DNA from: Cryptomeria japonica
Lineage: Eukaryota > Streptophyta > Pinopsida > Cupressales > Cupressaceae
Direction of reading: 5' to 3'
Assembly (NCBI RefSeq): GCF_030272615.1
Contig: NC_081415.1
Location: 261,888,425 to 261,952,424 of the forward strand
DNA length: 64,000 nucleotides
Made by a program: the position numbers and the translations under genes. Shown here one piece after another: positions 23,695 through 36,492 of this stretch (positions are counted from its first letter, which is position 1; each line of letters opens with the position of its first letter). The notes below the pieces were generated by a model that saw nothing but the letters and a program-made list of their open reading frames with translations, was not told the origin of the DNA and did not search any database.

Positions 23695-25290
23695 AAAATC
23701 GCTCCTGTCCTTCAGTGAAGGACCGGAGCTCGTTTTCAAATATCTTACTGTCTCTACAAGGTCAAGATGAATTTCAAATTGGAAGTGATAGAGAAAGGCG
23801 TGATCTTTCCGTTGAATATAAATTGAAGAATTTCACAAACACAGAAATGCCTCAGGGAGCAAAATCGCTCATGTCCCTCAGTGAAGGACCGGAGCTTAAA
23901 ACCAAATATTGCTTTGTCCTTGCAGGATTTTGACGACTTGATGATTTGAAGAGGTCCAAGGAGGTGCATTTTATCAAATGAATATAACTTGAAGTGCCGT
24001 CGTGAAGGAGAATGAACTAAAATGCCAAAATCGCTCCTGTCCCTCAGTCAGGGACCAGGGCGAAGTTCTTTGTAGCTCCCGTCACTCTCCCAGGGACCAA
24101 AGCGAAGTTCTTCATAAGGCAAAATTCAGGCAAAAATCAAGTAAATTTTAAGTTCGAAGGCAAGAAAGGAGGTGAGTTGAACCCGTTGAAGACAAATTGA
24201 AGATTATGAAACGTCAACAAGGGACCCAAATGCCCAAGTTCGCTCCTGTCCCTCAGGCAGGGACCAGAGCGATTTTTGTCTAAGACAAATTTCTTGCTAA
24301 GTTACAATCGATCCCAAGGCATGGATGAGTGAAAAGGTACATTACGAATCCGTTGAAGATAGTTTTTGAAGGTGATAAAGTGAAATGAAGCCTACAGGAC
24401 CAATATCGCTCCTGTCCCTCTCCAAGGGACCAGGGCGATATGATGATTATATTGTCGTTCCTCCAAATTCAAGACACTCTAAGACGAAGAACAAGGTGGC
24501 AAGGACGTTTCGAGGTGTTTCAATCAAGCATAAAGCATCAAAGGTCGCCAACATTGAAAGATTTGCACTAAAATATCCCAGTTCGCTCCTATCCCTCAGG
24601 AAGGGACCAGAGCGAAATTTGCATAAAGGCATAAATTTTGAAAGTTTATCACACATCAAGCGACTAAGAAGAATCAAGGGACTTCATTTTACGCGTTGAA
24701 GGTAATTGCAAGTTGGTTGAAGCAAGGACAAGCTCAAAACCTTGAAGTTCGCTCCTGTCCCTCAGGAAGGGACCAGAGCGATATTAATCATATTGGCCAA
24801 ATCTCTCAAAAATCACGTGAGGTTAAGGTTTTGCAAGGTGGTAAAAGGTCCAAGGCATGGTTAGAAGATGATATTCAAAGGCTTCAAACGTTAAACGATC
24901 ATCAAATTGAACAAAGAGGCTATATCGCTCCTATCCCTCTCCAAGGGACCAGGGCGATATTTGCTAAAGCACTTATTATTCTTCGAAGATCATGACAAAC
25001 AAACTTGCAAAGGGTTCAAAACGTTGTTTGAAGGATAATGAACGAGGAATTGATATCAAGAACGAAGAATCTCACGTAAAAGAATAGTGATCGCTCCTGT
25101 CCCTCTCCAAGGGACCAGGGCGATAATGGTCATGAGATGCATTTATTCGCACAAGCAAGACACTCAAGTTCGAAGATCCTAGCGAAAATGGCAAATTCAA
25201 CGTGGAGATGAAGACTTTGAACGTTAAAATTGCAAGAATCATGACCAAATTGATGGACGCTCCTGTACCTCAGTCAGGGACCAAGGCGAT
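23695..25290 (+). repeat. Array of hairpin-forming units, about 170-bp period
   Basis: Ten units carry TCGCTCCTGTCCCTC, a 4-6-base loop, then AGGGACCAG(A/G)GCGA. They fall near 23697, 23867, 24029, 24239, 24407, 24583, 24748, 24922, 25089 and 25256, so the spacing is mostly 160-175 bp. The two arms pair except for a recurring 2-base mismatch in mid-stem. The bases between hairpins vary far more than the hairpins themselves. Confidence 0.88.
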
Positions 25291-25581
25291 GAGGTTTGAA
25301 TCTTCCCACTTTTTCATTTTTGGCGCTAAACAAACATTTTTAAATTTATTTTAAATGCTAAGTTCGATGGGTTTTAAAAATTCAATTAAAAGGCATTTAA
25401 ATATTGCGCTTGATATTTATTAATTACTTTTGCCTTTGTAAAAAATCGAATTTGACAATTTAAATAATAAAGGCATTTAATAATTAATTATTAATTTAAT
25501 AAAAATCAAATGGAGCGCTAAGATTGTGAGGTCGGCCTTGTTATTGATGTAAAAATCGTTTTTAATTGCTTAATTTTACCA

Positions 25582-25624
25582 AAGTCGGCCTAAGTGAATG
25601 GATGGTATAAGCGCCTATAAAGGA
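25582..25624 (+). promoter_or_regulatory. P1 promoter of element I
   Basis: AAAGTCGGCCTAAG (25581-25594) lies about 30 bp before CGCCTATAAAGG (25612-25623). The pair AGTCGGC plus a TATA box recurs in elements A, B and G upstream of the ORF position, so I read it as the promoter for the internal transcript. The transcription start is not shown. Confidence 0.65.
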
Positions 25625-25943
25625 GAGGTGAAGATCATTATTTTCACATTATCATTTTACCATTTCAAGTGCGATTTGAGGAAGACAAGATAGAGGTGCG
25701 AATTATATTCAAGGTGGTGCGAATTTTAGTTCAAGCAAGGTGGCGCTAAGATTATCAAAGGTGGTGCGAATCTAGAGTTTCATTTGTGCGAATTTGTCCA
25801 AGGCATTGGAAGATCACGTTAAGGACTCCAAAAGGTGGCGAAGGTGCTAATTTGAAGAGGAGATCACGTTAAAAGCCATCTAATACCAATTTTGCCTAGG
25901 CGATTTTCTTCATTTTGCATTCTAGAGTTAGCTCTCTATTGAG

Positions 25944-26132
25944 GTATGGCGATATTTGTTTTATTGTTTTGATTTTGATTTTGATCGTCATTACCTTAAA
26001 ATTTGAATTTTGTAATTTTGAATAGCTCAATCGTCATTTAGGAAATGATAATTCAAGGACTTATCATGAAGTTTCCTAAAATTTAAGTTCTTCATTGCAA
26101 AATCATGTTACTAATTTTGAAATGTTGTGTAG
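25944..26132 (+). other. Probable 5' UTR intron in element I
   Basis: Donor GAG|GTATGGC at 25943/25944 and acceptor TTGTGTAG at 26132 delimit 189 bp of T-rich sequence. Element B has the same donor and acceptor words around a 181-bp stretch immediately before its start codon, so the intron is conserved between copies. Confidence 0.65.
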
Positions 26133-26140
26133 GTATCAAA

Positions 26141-26301
26141 TGGAGATCTCATCAAGGAAAATCAAGCCAAATCAAGGACGGTCTTCGCCGGGACGATCAA
26201 GCCAGGACATGGGCAACCTCTTTCAATCCAGCGTTCCAAGGCGAGGTACATCATCATCCTGCACATCAAGGACACAGGGAGTTAGAACAAGGGCTCGTTG
26301 A
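26141..26301 (+). CDS. Short basic frame replacing the large ORF in element I
   Basis: The first ATG after the predicted UTR intron opens a 53-codon frame, MEISSRKIKPNQGRSSPG and onward, ending VRTRAR. It is rich in Arg, Ser and Lys and contains no known motif. Its position corresponds exactly to the start of the roughly 1,000-residue ORF in B, and sequence conserved downstream of that ORF begins soon after (about 26370). The region around 46910-47130 of element G has similar purine-rich, partly alignable sequence. It may be a residue of an internal deletion, and expression is unproven. Confidence 0.35.
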
Positions 26302-26595
26302 AGAAGTAAATAGTTCCAGATGAATTAATTAAAGCAAGCTTCTCAACAACATCAAGTTGAATATCTACCAAGTTACAAGTGTCAAATGAGGTGGCGTCCT
26401 AGTCATCATTTCTCCAATCAGTGAGGTTCACCTCAGCATGTCCAGATTCAATGTACTTAACTCATGGAAGGTGGCACAAACTCCGATGTACCTACCCCGG
26501 CTATCCATTGGTCGATTTTTCTAGAGGGGACATGTGTCCAAACAATACAATTTTACCATTGGTCAAGCATTAAATGTTATGTAATGGTTGTAACA

Positions 26596-26684
26596 AACCC
26601 TAATTAGGGTTTTCATTGTTGAATCTTGGCCATTGATCTCGAATTGATCTAAGCCATCAAATTGTATTGAGGGCACTATATAGG
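26596..26684 (+). promoter_or_regulatory. P2 promoter of element I (telobox palindrome plus TATA)
   Basis: AACCCTAATTAGGGTT (26596-26611) is a perfect palindrome containing two head-to-head plant telobox words (AACCCTA). ACTATATAGG follows at 26675-26684, then CATTTTGTAAAAT. The same order and spacing recur in A, B, C and G and in decayed form in D and E. This is probably the LTR-type U3 promoter of the unit. Confidence 0.7.
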
Positions 26685-27515
26685 CCCTGACATTTCATTT
26701 TGTAAAATATAATTAGAGATAATATAGAAATTGATAGAATAGCAATTAGAGTAGAATAGGAGGACAAGGCAAGAAATTGTTGCCATTGATTGTAAACAAA
26801 CTCCATTTTCATTGAAGTAATGGTGAAATATGTCGTTTTTTTGCAATTTGCATGGTTTCTTGTTGAGTCTTCAATCCTAGATGGTAGATGATTAGATGAA
26901 TGGAGGAAATGTGCTTGATTGATGGTGAAATTCGTACATCCATACTACTAGCAGTTTGTTGATTGCAAACTCGCCTTGTGTAGTCGACTGGAATCGTTCA
27001 GCTTAAGCTCAATTTCAATTTGTCACTTCTTCATTGATATGCATCAACTTGATGGTGTCCATGCCTGCGGTGATGATTTGAACATCATAAAGCTTCCCTT
27101 AGAAGATAGCACTAGCCTTGTGGAGATGGTCCATTGATGTCAAAACAAGACCTAGTTAGAGTTTCATCAAAGATCAATCATTGCTCCTACATTCTTAGTA
27201 TTAGGATTAGATCCTCTCTTCGCCCTTATCTTTTTTTTTTTTTTTTTTCTAAGTTAATAAGAGCCTGTGTTCCAGCAAAGCAGATCGGAAGTTCAATCAT
27301 CAGATGTAAGTCCCCTTGTGATTCCAGCAAATCACATCATACCACTGGAGCTTATCCACACGTAGAGACCCTACATACAGGAACCTTGAAGTCATCCCGA
27401 TTGATCCTTTTCGCGACATCTTCAGCATTCGGAGGCTTTATTCAAGAGAGGATAAGGTACCCTTGGGTATTTTATTCTGTGTTAGGCAATGTACAAAATA
27501 CACGTCAACAGATAT

Positions 27516-29203
27516 ATATATTCATATTGATAGACAGCCATATATACATGTGTGTGTGTGTGTGTGTATAGAGATTTAAGCTGTTTGGATCAGGAAGGTT
27601 CTAAAGTTGATAAATGTTTGTGCAGTTCTACAGAGAAATTATAGGTTACGTTCAGCAATACATTGAATGTCTGAATGAATATACAATGAATTCGTGATTG
27701 GAGAAAAGTCCTGTGAAAATCTTGGCAGTGGTCTAAAAAATTGCCATTAGGCATGTGGAGGCACAACCTTCTCATCATTTGTTGAAGGGAGATGCTGATG
27801 TTAGTATGTTGCTGCTGAAAAGCATGATGTTGCCAAAGTGTTGCTGAAGATCAACTATGTTATCAAAATGCTGTTGAAGATCACATGTTACTGCTGAAAT
27901 ACTCGAATGCTGCCAAAGTGTATGTTTGAATCAAGAAGTGGTGGAGACAGTATGGTATTACATCATGGAGTGTTCAGCTTACAAAGATATTTGGATCAAT
28001 TACAATGAGACACTAAACGTGAACACCTTGAGTAATCTGATCAAGATACACAGTAGAAAATCCCAGATGCAGAGGGAAAAAGAGATTTAGTAGGCACAGT
28101 GTTTCAGGCTTTGCATGCTTATTTGTTTGCTAGCTAATCGTGGGTCCCATAGGCTGTCTGGCCTCGCAGGCGTTATTAAAAACATTCATTCATTCATTCA
28201 ATCTTGGGCTGGCAATTGACTTGGAAAAGGGCATGATCGTTGGTCACTTGGTCGTTTTACCTGCAAGGACAGTGCTAGGGTGGCAAAAAGCCATATGATG
28301 CAGATTGTTATTAATTGGTATTTGAAATCATTGGTTTGCATGAGATTGTGGTTGTAGATGTATGCATGGAAGGAAATCAACTGTAGATGTTCCTTGATTG
28401 GCATCTGTTGGACTTGAAAGGATGATCATTTGAGTGTCAATGTGGATGAGTGGGCACCTAGGCAGTTGCAAAGGCGCAACTGTCAATCCTCCTTTGTGCC
28501 AAACAGCCAAAGAGAGAGGATAAATGAGGAACATTGAGTCAGTGTATAAATTCAGTTGACTCGAGAATGTAACTCTTATTATTAATTCAATCAGATAGGA
28601 GGTGTTGTGCAGAGATCTTGTGTTTGCAGGAGCAAAGTGGAAGCAAAGGAGTGAAGGTTTCATTGCATTGCTCCAAAAGACCACTGAGATAGCATTGTAC
28701 TCCACATAATGACAGTAGATAGTGGCAGGATGCTGAATGCATGCCCTTCCTTGAGTTTTTCACCTATTTTGGGTCTTCTCTAGATGAATCTTTGTGTCAT
28801 GTGATCCATTGTCTTGTGTGTTTGTGCTTTGTTAGTTATTGTTTTCTTTCTAGTTATTCAAATTTCATTCTGCCATAAGTGATTTAATCAAAGGCTAATT
28901 GCTAAGAGTTGTGAGAAAAAGTGATCTAGGAAACTAGGAATCCATGTTTGATGTGCCATTAGGGAAATTAACCCACTGGTTTATGAATTAATCTATATTT
29001 ATATGTAAATATTGATCACATGCTCTTTTATAGGAACCTAGGCCAAAAGCATTTACAAATGGCATCATGCAGCACAAAAGAAGAGTTTTTCACCACAAAA
29101 GTCTTCTAATTTAAATTGAAATAAAACTTAGTAGTATTTAACTTTCAACAAAATATTGATGGCAACAAAAAACCTATGTATCACTTATCTTTGTTTGGAT
29201 GTC
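27516..29203. other. Spacer between elements I and A, no supported gene
   Basis: A GT microsatellite occupies about 27549-27568 next to the right flank of element I. ATTCATTCATTC occurs near 28186. The open frames here lack recognisable protein motifs, and no phosphatase exon is seen. The stretch could be intron or intergenic DNA upstream of the phosphatase gene. Confidence 0.5.
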
Positions 29204-30027
29204 AGAATTGTTGATGTGTTTTTTAGGCACATGCAAACATAGAATAAAATACCCAAAAGTATCTTATTGTCTCTTGATCAAAGACTCCCAAATGCTAAAG
29301 ATTCGCTTAAGGATCACTTGAGATAACTCCAAGGTTCTTGCATGTCGGGTCACAACGTGTGGATAAGCACAATTAGTCATCATGATTGTTGTTTCATCAA
29401 GGGGCCTTACATACTCTTAGGATATGAATGCTCTACTTCCAAGGAATGGTTTACGAAAGATATGCAATGAAGCTCACTTACTACTGCTAGATGTTGATCA
29501 AAAAAATTACAAAAGATTAGGGTTGAGAGATGCTAAGTTATGCCTAGAAATGCAAGGATGAAGGACGATTTTAGTGAAACTCAACTAGTCTTAGTATTGT
29601 CGTACAAGAACAACTCCACTAGGGCTAATGCAATCTTCTAAGGAGATCAAATGAATTTTCCAATTATTACCAATCATAAACACCATTAATTGAATGCATA
29701 TCAATGATTAAATAACAATGGAACTTTAACACATTTAAGAATTCCAGTTGACCACACAAGGTGAATTTGCAACCAACAAACTGCTGGTGGTATGGATTAG
29801 GAGTTTCACCATAAATCATACGCAACATTCTATCATTCAATTTTAACACTTGAACAAAATTCTAAAACTTAGATTGAGAAGATGAATAACCATGCATGTG
29901 CTCCAAAGATTAAATAGAAAACACCACACTTAAAAGTCTTTATTAATCTAGCAGCAAATTAGCAACAATTGTTCAAGTCTTTCTCATCTATCTATCTATC
30001 TATATTCTACAAAATGAAAAATGGCAG

Positions 30028-30108
30028 CTTATATAGAGCTCCAAAATGAAATAGAGGGCCAAGATTGCCTTGAAATGAATGGCTGAGATTAAAACCCTAA
30101 TTAGGGTT
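30028..30108 (-). promoter_or_regulatory. P2 promoter of element A
   Basis: The telobox palindrome AACCCTAATTAGGGTT is at 30093-30108. In the minus direction a TATA (CTCTATATAAG, 30028-30038) follows about 60 bp later. The distance to the element's 3' end is about 0.8 kb, as in the other copies. Confidence 0.7.
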
Positions 30109-30219
30109 AGTTGCAGCCAACTAGCTAATTACATAATCAACCAATAGAAATCTGGCATGTTTTTTGCAACGAACTTTGAGGAAATTTCCTCCAATGAGAA
30201 AATGAACAACACATGTAGC

Positions 30220-33200
30220 TCATAACAAACTTTCTTCTAGAAGTTCGTTTGCTTGGTCCTTCTCTCTGATGGCAAATGCAATGAATCTGGTCATTATTGT
30301 ATTGAGCTCTTCCATGGACAAGTTAGGCAAATTATCAAGTTTGAACTTGATCACCTCCAATGCATCAACACAAGTAGCAAAGACCCTTTGCCATTCCATT
30401 TCCTGCTTCCAAAATATTCCCATGAAAGCCATGAATGAACATATTCCAGTCAAAAAAGCATCTGAAAAACCTATGGTTGGCAAGAAGATAGATTTTATCT
30501 TATTATGTAGTTCATCAACGCTAAAACCATCTTCATCAAACATATCTTGAAGGAACATTTCTCTAGTTGAGATGATGAATTGTTCTTGAATTCCTTTTAA
30601 GTGTTTCTTCCATCTTGATGCAATCATCCCTTGTCTTATCAATAGTTTCTTTCTTGGTCACCAAAATGCAATACCATCTATCGAAGTCATAAACTGCTTT
30701 TGCATCCATCACTCCACCATCAATTAGCACCTACTTGGGAATTTCTTTCAATGTTTGCAAACGTGGAATGGTCTTATCTCGGATAAACTGAAATTCCTCC
30801 CATATCTCCATAATGTTCTAGATTTTGCACAGGAATGTGGTGACTCTATCATAAGTTTGCAGATACTCATGAGTGAATGCACTAGCTTGTTGGAAAGCAT
30901 TTTCAATCCATGCCTTAGTGGTTTGAGCTATTATTCTTGTTTTGTCTACTCCTTCAATTGCTTCAATGGAGAGTATCTAAGGTGGGAGAGGTGTATCTTC
31001 TTCCTCCTTCAATTGCTTCTTTTTTCTTACCTCAATCTTCAATCGTTCTTCCATGTTAGAGGCTGAACCTCTAAACTCTTCAATAACCTGAGTGTGAGTG
31101 ATAGGACTAATGTCTATCTCCCTTATGCCATTATCTTTTGTTGTGATTTGATCTCTTAGCTTATCAAATTTAGGAATAGCCACTTGTATTTTTCAAGGAC
31201 CAAATGCGTCATTCACAATCTTGGCATACTTCTTAGGCTTCTTTTCTTTATTTTGTTCTAATTTGGCAAGCGAAGTATCCAAATCTTAACCTCATCTACT
31301 ATTGTCACTGATTTCTTCTTCATTCTTTCTCTCAACCATTCGAGCGCTTGATCATCCACATCTTCTAAACCTGATTGTTGTTGATTACTTTCAGGGACCA
31401 TGAATGTGTCTTCATAATGCTCTTGATTCTGATTATCAACATCCATACCTTGTCCTTCTTCATTTGTATTGATTTGCTGGTCATAAGTAGGTTCCTCATC
31501 ATGGGGTGGTAAATTAACTTCTCGATCCTCTCGCTCATTGGTATCATTAGATTCATTGACACTCCTCCCATCTTGTGTATTCTAAATAACTCCTTCATCT
31601 TCTTGCGAGATGTTCTTTCCTTTCAAAGATATTCACTTCTCTTCCAAAAGGAGTACTAATGGTCGATGGATTTTTTGTTGACCTTTGCTTCTTTTGCTGA
31701 GTTGAATTATCATTTACCCTTTTCCTCTTCTTTGCTTGGGCTTGTGAACTTTCAAGAATGTCCTGTTGATTACTCTCCCCTTGCATGTCCACTTCATTTC
31801 CTATGCTTTCCTCTTCGAACTCTTCTGAATTCTCCTATTGATAAGATGATGACTCCTCATTATCCATTCGGTCATATGTTGGAGTGATGCCTTTTGATCT
31901 CAATTTATCAGCTTGATACAATATCCACTTCCTAGTGTTGTCTAAGACTATTTGATTTATGACTTCTGGTTGGGTGACCTTGGGAGCATATCAATCTATT
32001 GAAGAAAGAGGCTTTTCCTTTTCTTTTCTGTAGTGTGGTAATCTCCCTCAATCTGATCTAGTACCCACAATACTCTTGTGTGTCTGATCAATTTAAGAGA
32101 TAGTCTTGAGTATGCGCTCTCTCTTATCTCAAAATCATCAGCTGCATTAGCCCATTGATCTTCAATATGCATGAAGTGGTGAAACTTCTCTTTATTCACT
32201 GTTTCGATGTTATGATAGGGTTCAAAGTTGCTCCTTGAGGTGTGAATCCTGAGATTGTAGTGTTGTAGCTCTTCCTCTGATCCTTGTGCTACTAAAAGGG
32301 TGGGGCATTTTCAAGTGATTTCCCCACCATGATTGGGAAGGTAATCTTTGATTTCTTCCTTCTCTTCTTGATTGCATCATATTCTAGTAGTTGCTTGGAT
32401 AATTCTAACAACACCATCATGTCAATAGGATATCTTGGTAGTCGGTAGGCATGTGAAGAGCAACCTTGTATCCTCAAATATGTGAATTTTGGAAATTGAG
32501 TATACCAACACCCTTACTTCTTTATCAGGTTCATTGACTCCTTAGATAGTCTAATATGAGTGCCCCCTTGTAATGTTCTCACAATATGCATGGTGAATAA
32601 ATCGTTCACCCTCTTGAAATGAGAAACACTATTGTTCAAGTGTAACTGTGGGTATGCATCATATGAGAGCATTTGCCCTTCTGCTGGTCCAACGGGTGTT
32701 CTACAATTCAAACCTTTGTATTTCCGAAATCCTGCCAAAATGTAGATTAAGTATGAGCTCATATTACATGTTTTAGTTTTCCCTACATTCTTCAATTGCT
32801 CATGTAGATTATCACTCACTATCTTGGCCCAATTGGTTATCTTGACACCTTTAGTCACTTCTTCATGTAGTACCACATCCAAGGTTCATAGGATGTAGTT
32901 TGTGGGGATCACATAACTCTGTCCAGTATCATTATAAGCTCGGCCAGTCCTTCCTTGAAATCTGATTTGAGGAGTGTCTTCTTGGGCACTCTCTTATGAC
33001 TACTCCATGGTTCTATGATCCAATTCTTGTTGAGGATGTCATCGCATATCTCTAGTTGGCTTTGGTATAGTGCTAATGCATCATTCTTACTCTTGTAAAT
33101 GAGCTTGTCATATGTAGGCACATTGAATACTTCAGCTATAGATAGCTCCATGATGTATGCTATGTTGCTTCCATCCGGTGCTACTATAACTCTCCTCTCC

Positions 33201-33490
33201 GGGTTATAATACTTTGCACATTCTACAACCAATTCACTACATTGTACTACTAGTGGGAAGCTTGCAATGTGAGCAATGTCATTCCTTGTGAGTTTCTTTG
33301 CTATCTTCAAAGCGGTGTATTTGCCTCTACCGAGCACTCGATCTCGAAAATCTTCCATACCAATGTGCCCAGAGTTGGTGTCGCCAATCTTCCGCCATTT
33401 GGAGGTGAGTTTAGTTTCAACGAGTGTATCTTTGAATTCATTCCTCATTAGGACCTGCCTCTTATTTCCTCATGTCTTCGCTTCAGACAT
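30220..33490 (-). pseudogene. Decayed copy of the large unknown ORF in element A
   Basis: From MSEAKT at 33490, with an immediate stop, the minus strand carries successive pieces homologous to the ORF at 36816-39920. These include SKWRKIGDTNSGH, NKNWIIEPW, MSSYLIYILAGF, VNDLFTMHIVRTLQGG (32882-32514), LPRYPIDMMVLLELSKQLL (32470-32400) and DDFEIRESAYSRLSLKLIRH. A Lys/Arg cluster (AKKRKRVND) lies near 31725. The C-terminus LPNLSMEELNTIMTRFIAFA ends ELLEESLL at 30220. Several stops and frame changes break it. Its intact tail shows where the native stop of the family lies. No known domain is recognised. Confidence 0.85.
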
Positions 33491-33959
33491 TGGCTTGCAA
33501 ACAAGATAATTTTGTCACCAAATTGATATGGTTCTTTGAAGTTTTGAGGGATGAGATATGATAGATAAGAGTGCTATTGATATTCAACTTGATCAACAAC
33601 TTATCTTCCCTTTGCTAAGGCAAACAAAAACTTTTCTTAAAACTTGAAAGCTACAGCTCTTTGATATAATAAAATCAGACTTGAAGATGATAAAATGAAC
33701 TTAAATTTTCAACCTTTATAGCAATTTATCAAAACCTTAGGGTTGGTAAAAGTATTTTTCATGGGAATATGTTCTTACAAATACCAACTCGCCAAATGTC
33801 AAGGTTTGGTTTGATCTTATTTCACCTTTTATATGCTGATGCAAATATGATGATATACAGATTTTTGTTGTCCTCATTTTCGAATTTTTAATAAAATTGA
33901 CAACCCTTACCAAATCTTGGTTTAAATGTGTCATTTTTGTCTCTAAGGCACGTTTTAGG

Positions 33960-35060
33960 AGGTGCAAAAACTCATATTTGATAGTGTCAAATCATTAGGA
34001 GGTGTCTTTGCCATTGTTGTCCAAGTTTTGGTTGGTTTCAGCCTTCATTTTCCTAGTTTTCTGTGCAATTTCAGGTTTCAGAGCAGTCATTGCAAGTTGG
34101 AGAACTTTTGGATGTCATTACAAGTAAACTCATTGCAAGTAAATGCACTTACTTGCAGTCAGGCTTTTGAAACCCGATTACAAGTGGGTTCATTGTTTAT
34201 AATGTCAAGTTACAAGTCAAGTGGGGAACTTTTTGAGGTGATTGCAAGTGTTTGAAATTACAAGTCTTTTCAACTTGCAATCAGCCTCCCAAAACCCGAA
34301 ATTGGCCTTTGTCATTTTTTCAGACTTGTAAAGTGATTTTAAAAGCCCACATTACAAGTTATTTTCAAAAAGCAACTTCTAATGAACCAAAAATAACCCG
34401 ATTTGCTTCAAGTAAAGCATTACAAGACATTTTCAACTTGTAATGGGTCACGAAAAACCCGAAATGCTTGCAATGAGGAATTACAAGTTATTTTCAACTT
34501 GTAATGAGTCTCCCCAAACCTGAAATTAGTTTTGCAAGTGTTTTTGTGAATTTTTAACTTGCTCTTGCTCATATCTACCCCGATTGGAGAGATTTTTGGC
34601 ATGAAGAACACTTGGCAAGGTCTGCAACTTTATTGAATCCCCCATTTTTGTTCTACTATTGCCACATTTTTGCAGATTTGAGTTGATTTTAATGCCCTTC
34701 CCTCCATGGTCGAATCTCCACAAGGCGGTTGCAATTTTCTTTCATTCATAAGCAAGTTTTAAATGTTCCCTCTTTGCAAATAAAGAACACTTGTAGTCGG
34801 ATCTTCAAGACCCGATTACAAGTGGTTGGGTAAAAATTTTTCCCTATACTTGCAATTGCAATCAACCTTCCAAAAGCCGAAATTGGTCCAAAATGCACTC
34901 AAAAACACTTGAAAATGAGTCTCTAGGAACCAATTACAAATGCAAACTTGTATTTTCCTATTACACATATGAAGTTGCATGTTCATTCTCCATAATTGCA
35001 AGTCAATGATCTTGTTTTTCCACACATGTAATGCAGTCCTCCAAACCCGAAATTCACTTG
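33960..35060 (-). repeat. Degenerate repeats with TTACAAGT and CCCGAAAT words in element A
   Basis: TTACAAGT, TTGCAAGT and AAACCCGA(A/T)AT recur about every 60 bp, for example near 34170, 34290, 34350, 34400, 34450 and 34500. The same words return at 48480-48600 on the other side of element G, so G landed in this repeat region. The units are too diverged for an exact period. Confidence 0.65.
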
Positions 35061-36492
35061 TGAGCCCATTTTCGCAGCAATTTATCCCTTCCCGTGTCAG
35101 TCTTGTTTGCACACACAATCTATCAAACCAACAAATCAAGGCATGGGCATTGTTTTATAACAATATCATCTTGAATAAGGTGTTATGGGTTCTTCATCAG
35201 TGTACAAAAGAAGAAGAGATACAACAGCAATTCATGGATGCAAATTATAGAATGCTTTCAAGACAGAGATGGTCATGAAATGAAACGAGGAAGGTAGCCC
35301 TTTCCCTCCAGAAGAAATGGTACTACCTGTTGTGAGGTATTCACACATCGCTCCATTACAAATGGGGACCCCTACTTTTTTGCTTTCTAGGATTGGTCCT
35401 CTTAGCTTAGTTCTAGGTTAGTGTTGAGTCTTTCACTGTGAACCTTTGCATTGAAGAGGTATAGTGGGTCAAGAGGTCAGAAGTTGATCAAGTTTGTCTC
35501 ACTGCCCGTGGGTGCCTAGGCCCGATCACTCTCATTTCCATTCCTCGCCTTCGCCATCACCATTCCACCCTTTCATCCTTTCGTCTCTCTCTTCATTCCA
35601 TAACCCTCCATCTTGACGGCTTTCCACTTCCCCTTTCCCACCTATTGATGTGTATTTTGTACACAATCATACACAGAATAAAATACCCAAGGGTACCTTA
35701 TCCTCTCTTGAATAAAGCCTCTGATTGCTGAAGATGTCGCAAAAAAGGATCAATCAGGGTGACTCCAATGTTCTTTTATGTAGGGTCTCTACGTGTGGAT
35801 AAGCACCAGTGGTCGTTGTGATTGTTGTTTCATCAAGGGGCCTTACGTATCCGAATTGCAGGAACAAGATTTCTCTAAACTAACAAGTTCTCAAAAAGAT
35901 CAAAAGGTAGAGTTTGCAAGGGGTAAATTCTAATCTAATCCTAAGAATGACTCGATGTAGGCTTAGACTTGGCAGGATTCGACCAATTTCAATATTGCCA
36001 TGAAATAACAACTCAACTAAAATTGATGCGATCTTCTAAGGTAACAAATGATCTTTCAATTCATCGAGGACCATGGACACTACCACAAAGGCACATATCC
36101 AAAGTTCAATGACTATTGAAGGTTTAAGTAATTCAAGTCTCTCCAGTTGACCACACAAGGCGTTCCCACAATCAGTAAGAAGCTAGTGGTTTGGAACGTG
36201 AATCTCACCAAAGATCAAGCCCAACACTTAGTCCTTCAAACTTAAATACTACTTTGACTGAGAATGATTCAAGAAAGTAAACAACCATGAAGATAGCCAC
36301 GAGAATTGCAACAAAACACCATAACTTCAATATTTTATTGATCTCAAAGCCAAAATAAACAACAATTGCTTGAAATTCTTTCTTCAAAGCTCAATCTTGC
36401 TACAAAATAAATTGCTTCTCCAAAAGCTCTAAACTCTAATTGCATATCCTCTAATCTCTCTATTTTCTAATGACAAAATGAAAATGAATGAG

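Larger units (their letters stand above)
23255..27510 (+). mobile_element. Element I: complete ORF-less TG...CA family copy, 4.26 kb
   Basis: The copy begins TGTTGTGACGTTTTCACAC and ends CACGTCAACA, with perfect flanking GATAT (23250-23254, 27511-27515). Order inside: hairpin CCCCATTGCAAATGGGG, hairpin-unit array (23695-25290), P1, 5' UTR intron (25944-26132), a 53-codon basic frame in place of the large ORF, P2, then a conserved 3' tail. The family start motif occurs once only, so there are no paired LTRs. It lies upstream of the phosphatase exon at 22627 and may be in another of that gene's introns. Confidence 0.93.

Noticed and set aside
23695-25290. CRISPR-like array because of regularly spaced near-palindromes
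   Set aside because: The period is about 170 bp, the spacers are related to each other, and the context is a plant transposon.
27134-27571. 145-codon plus-strand frame
   Set aside because: It runs through the 3' tail of element I and the GT microsatellite beyond its end, so it cannot be one gene.
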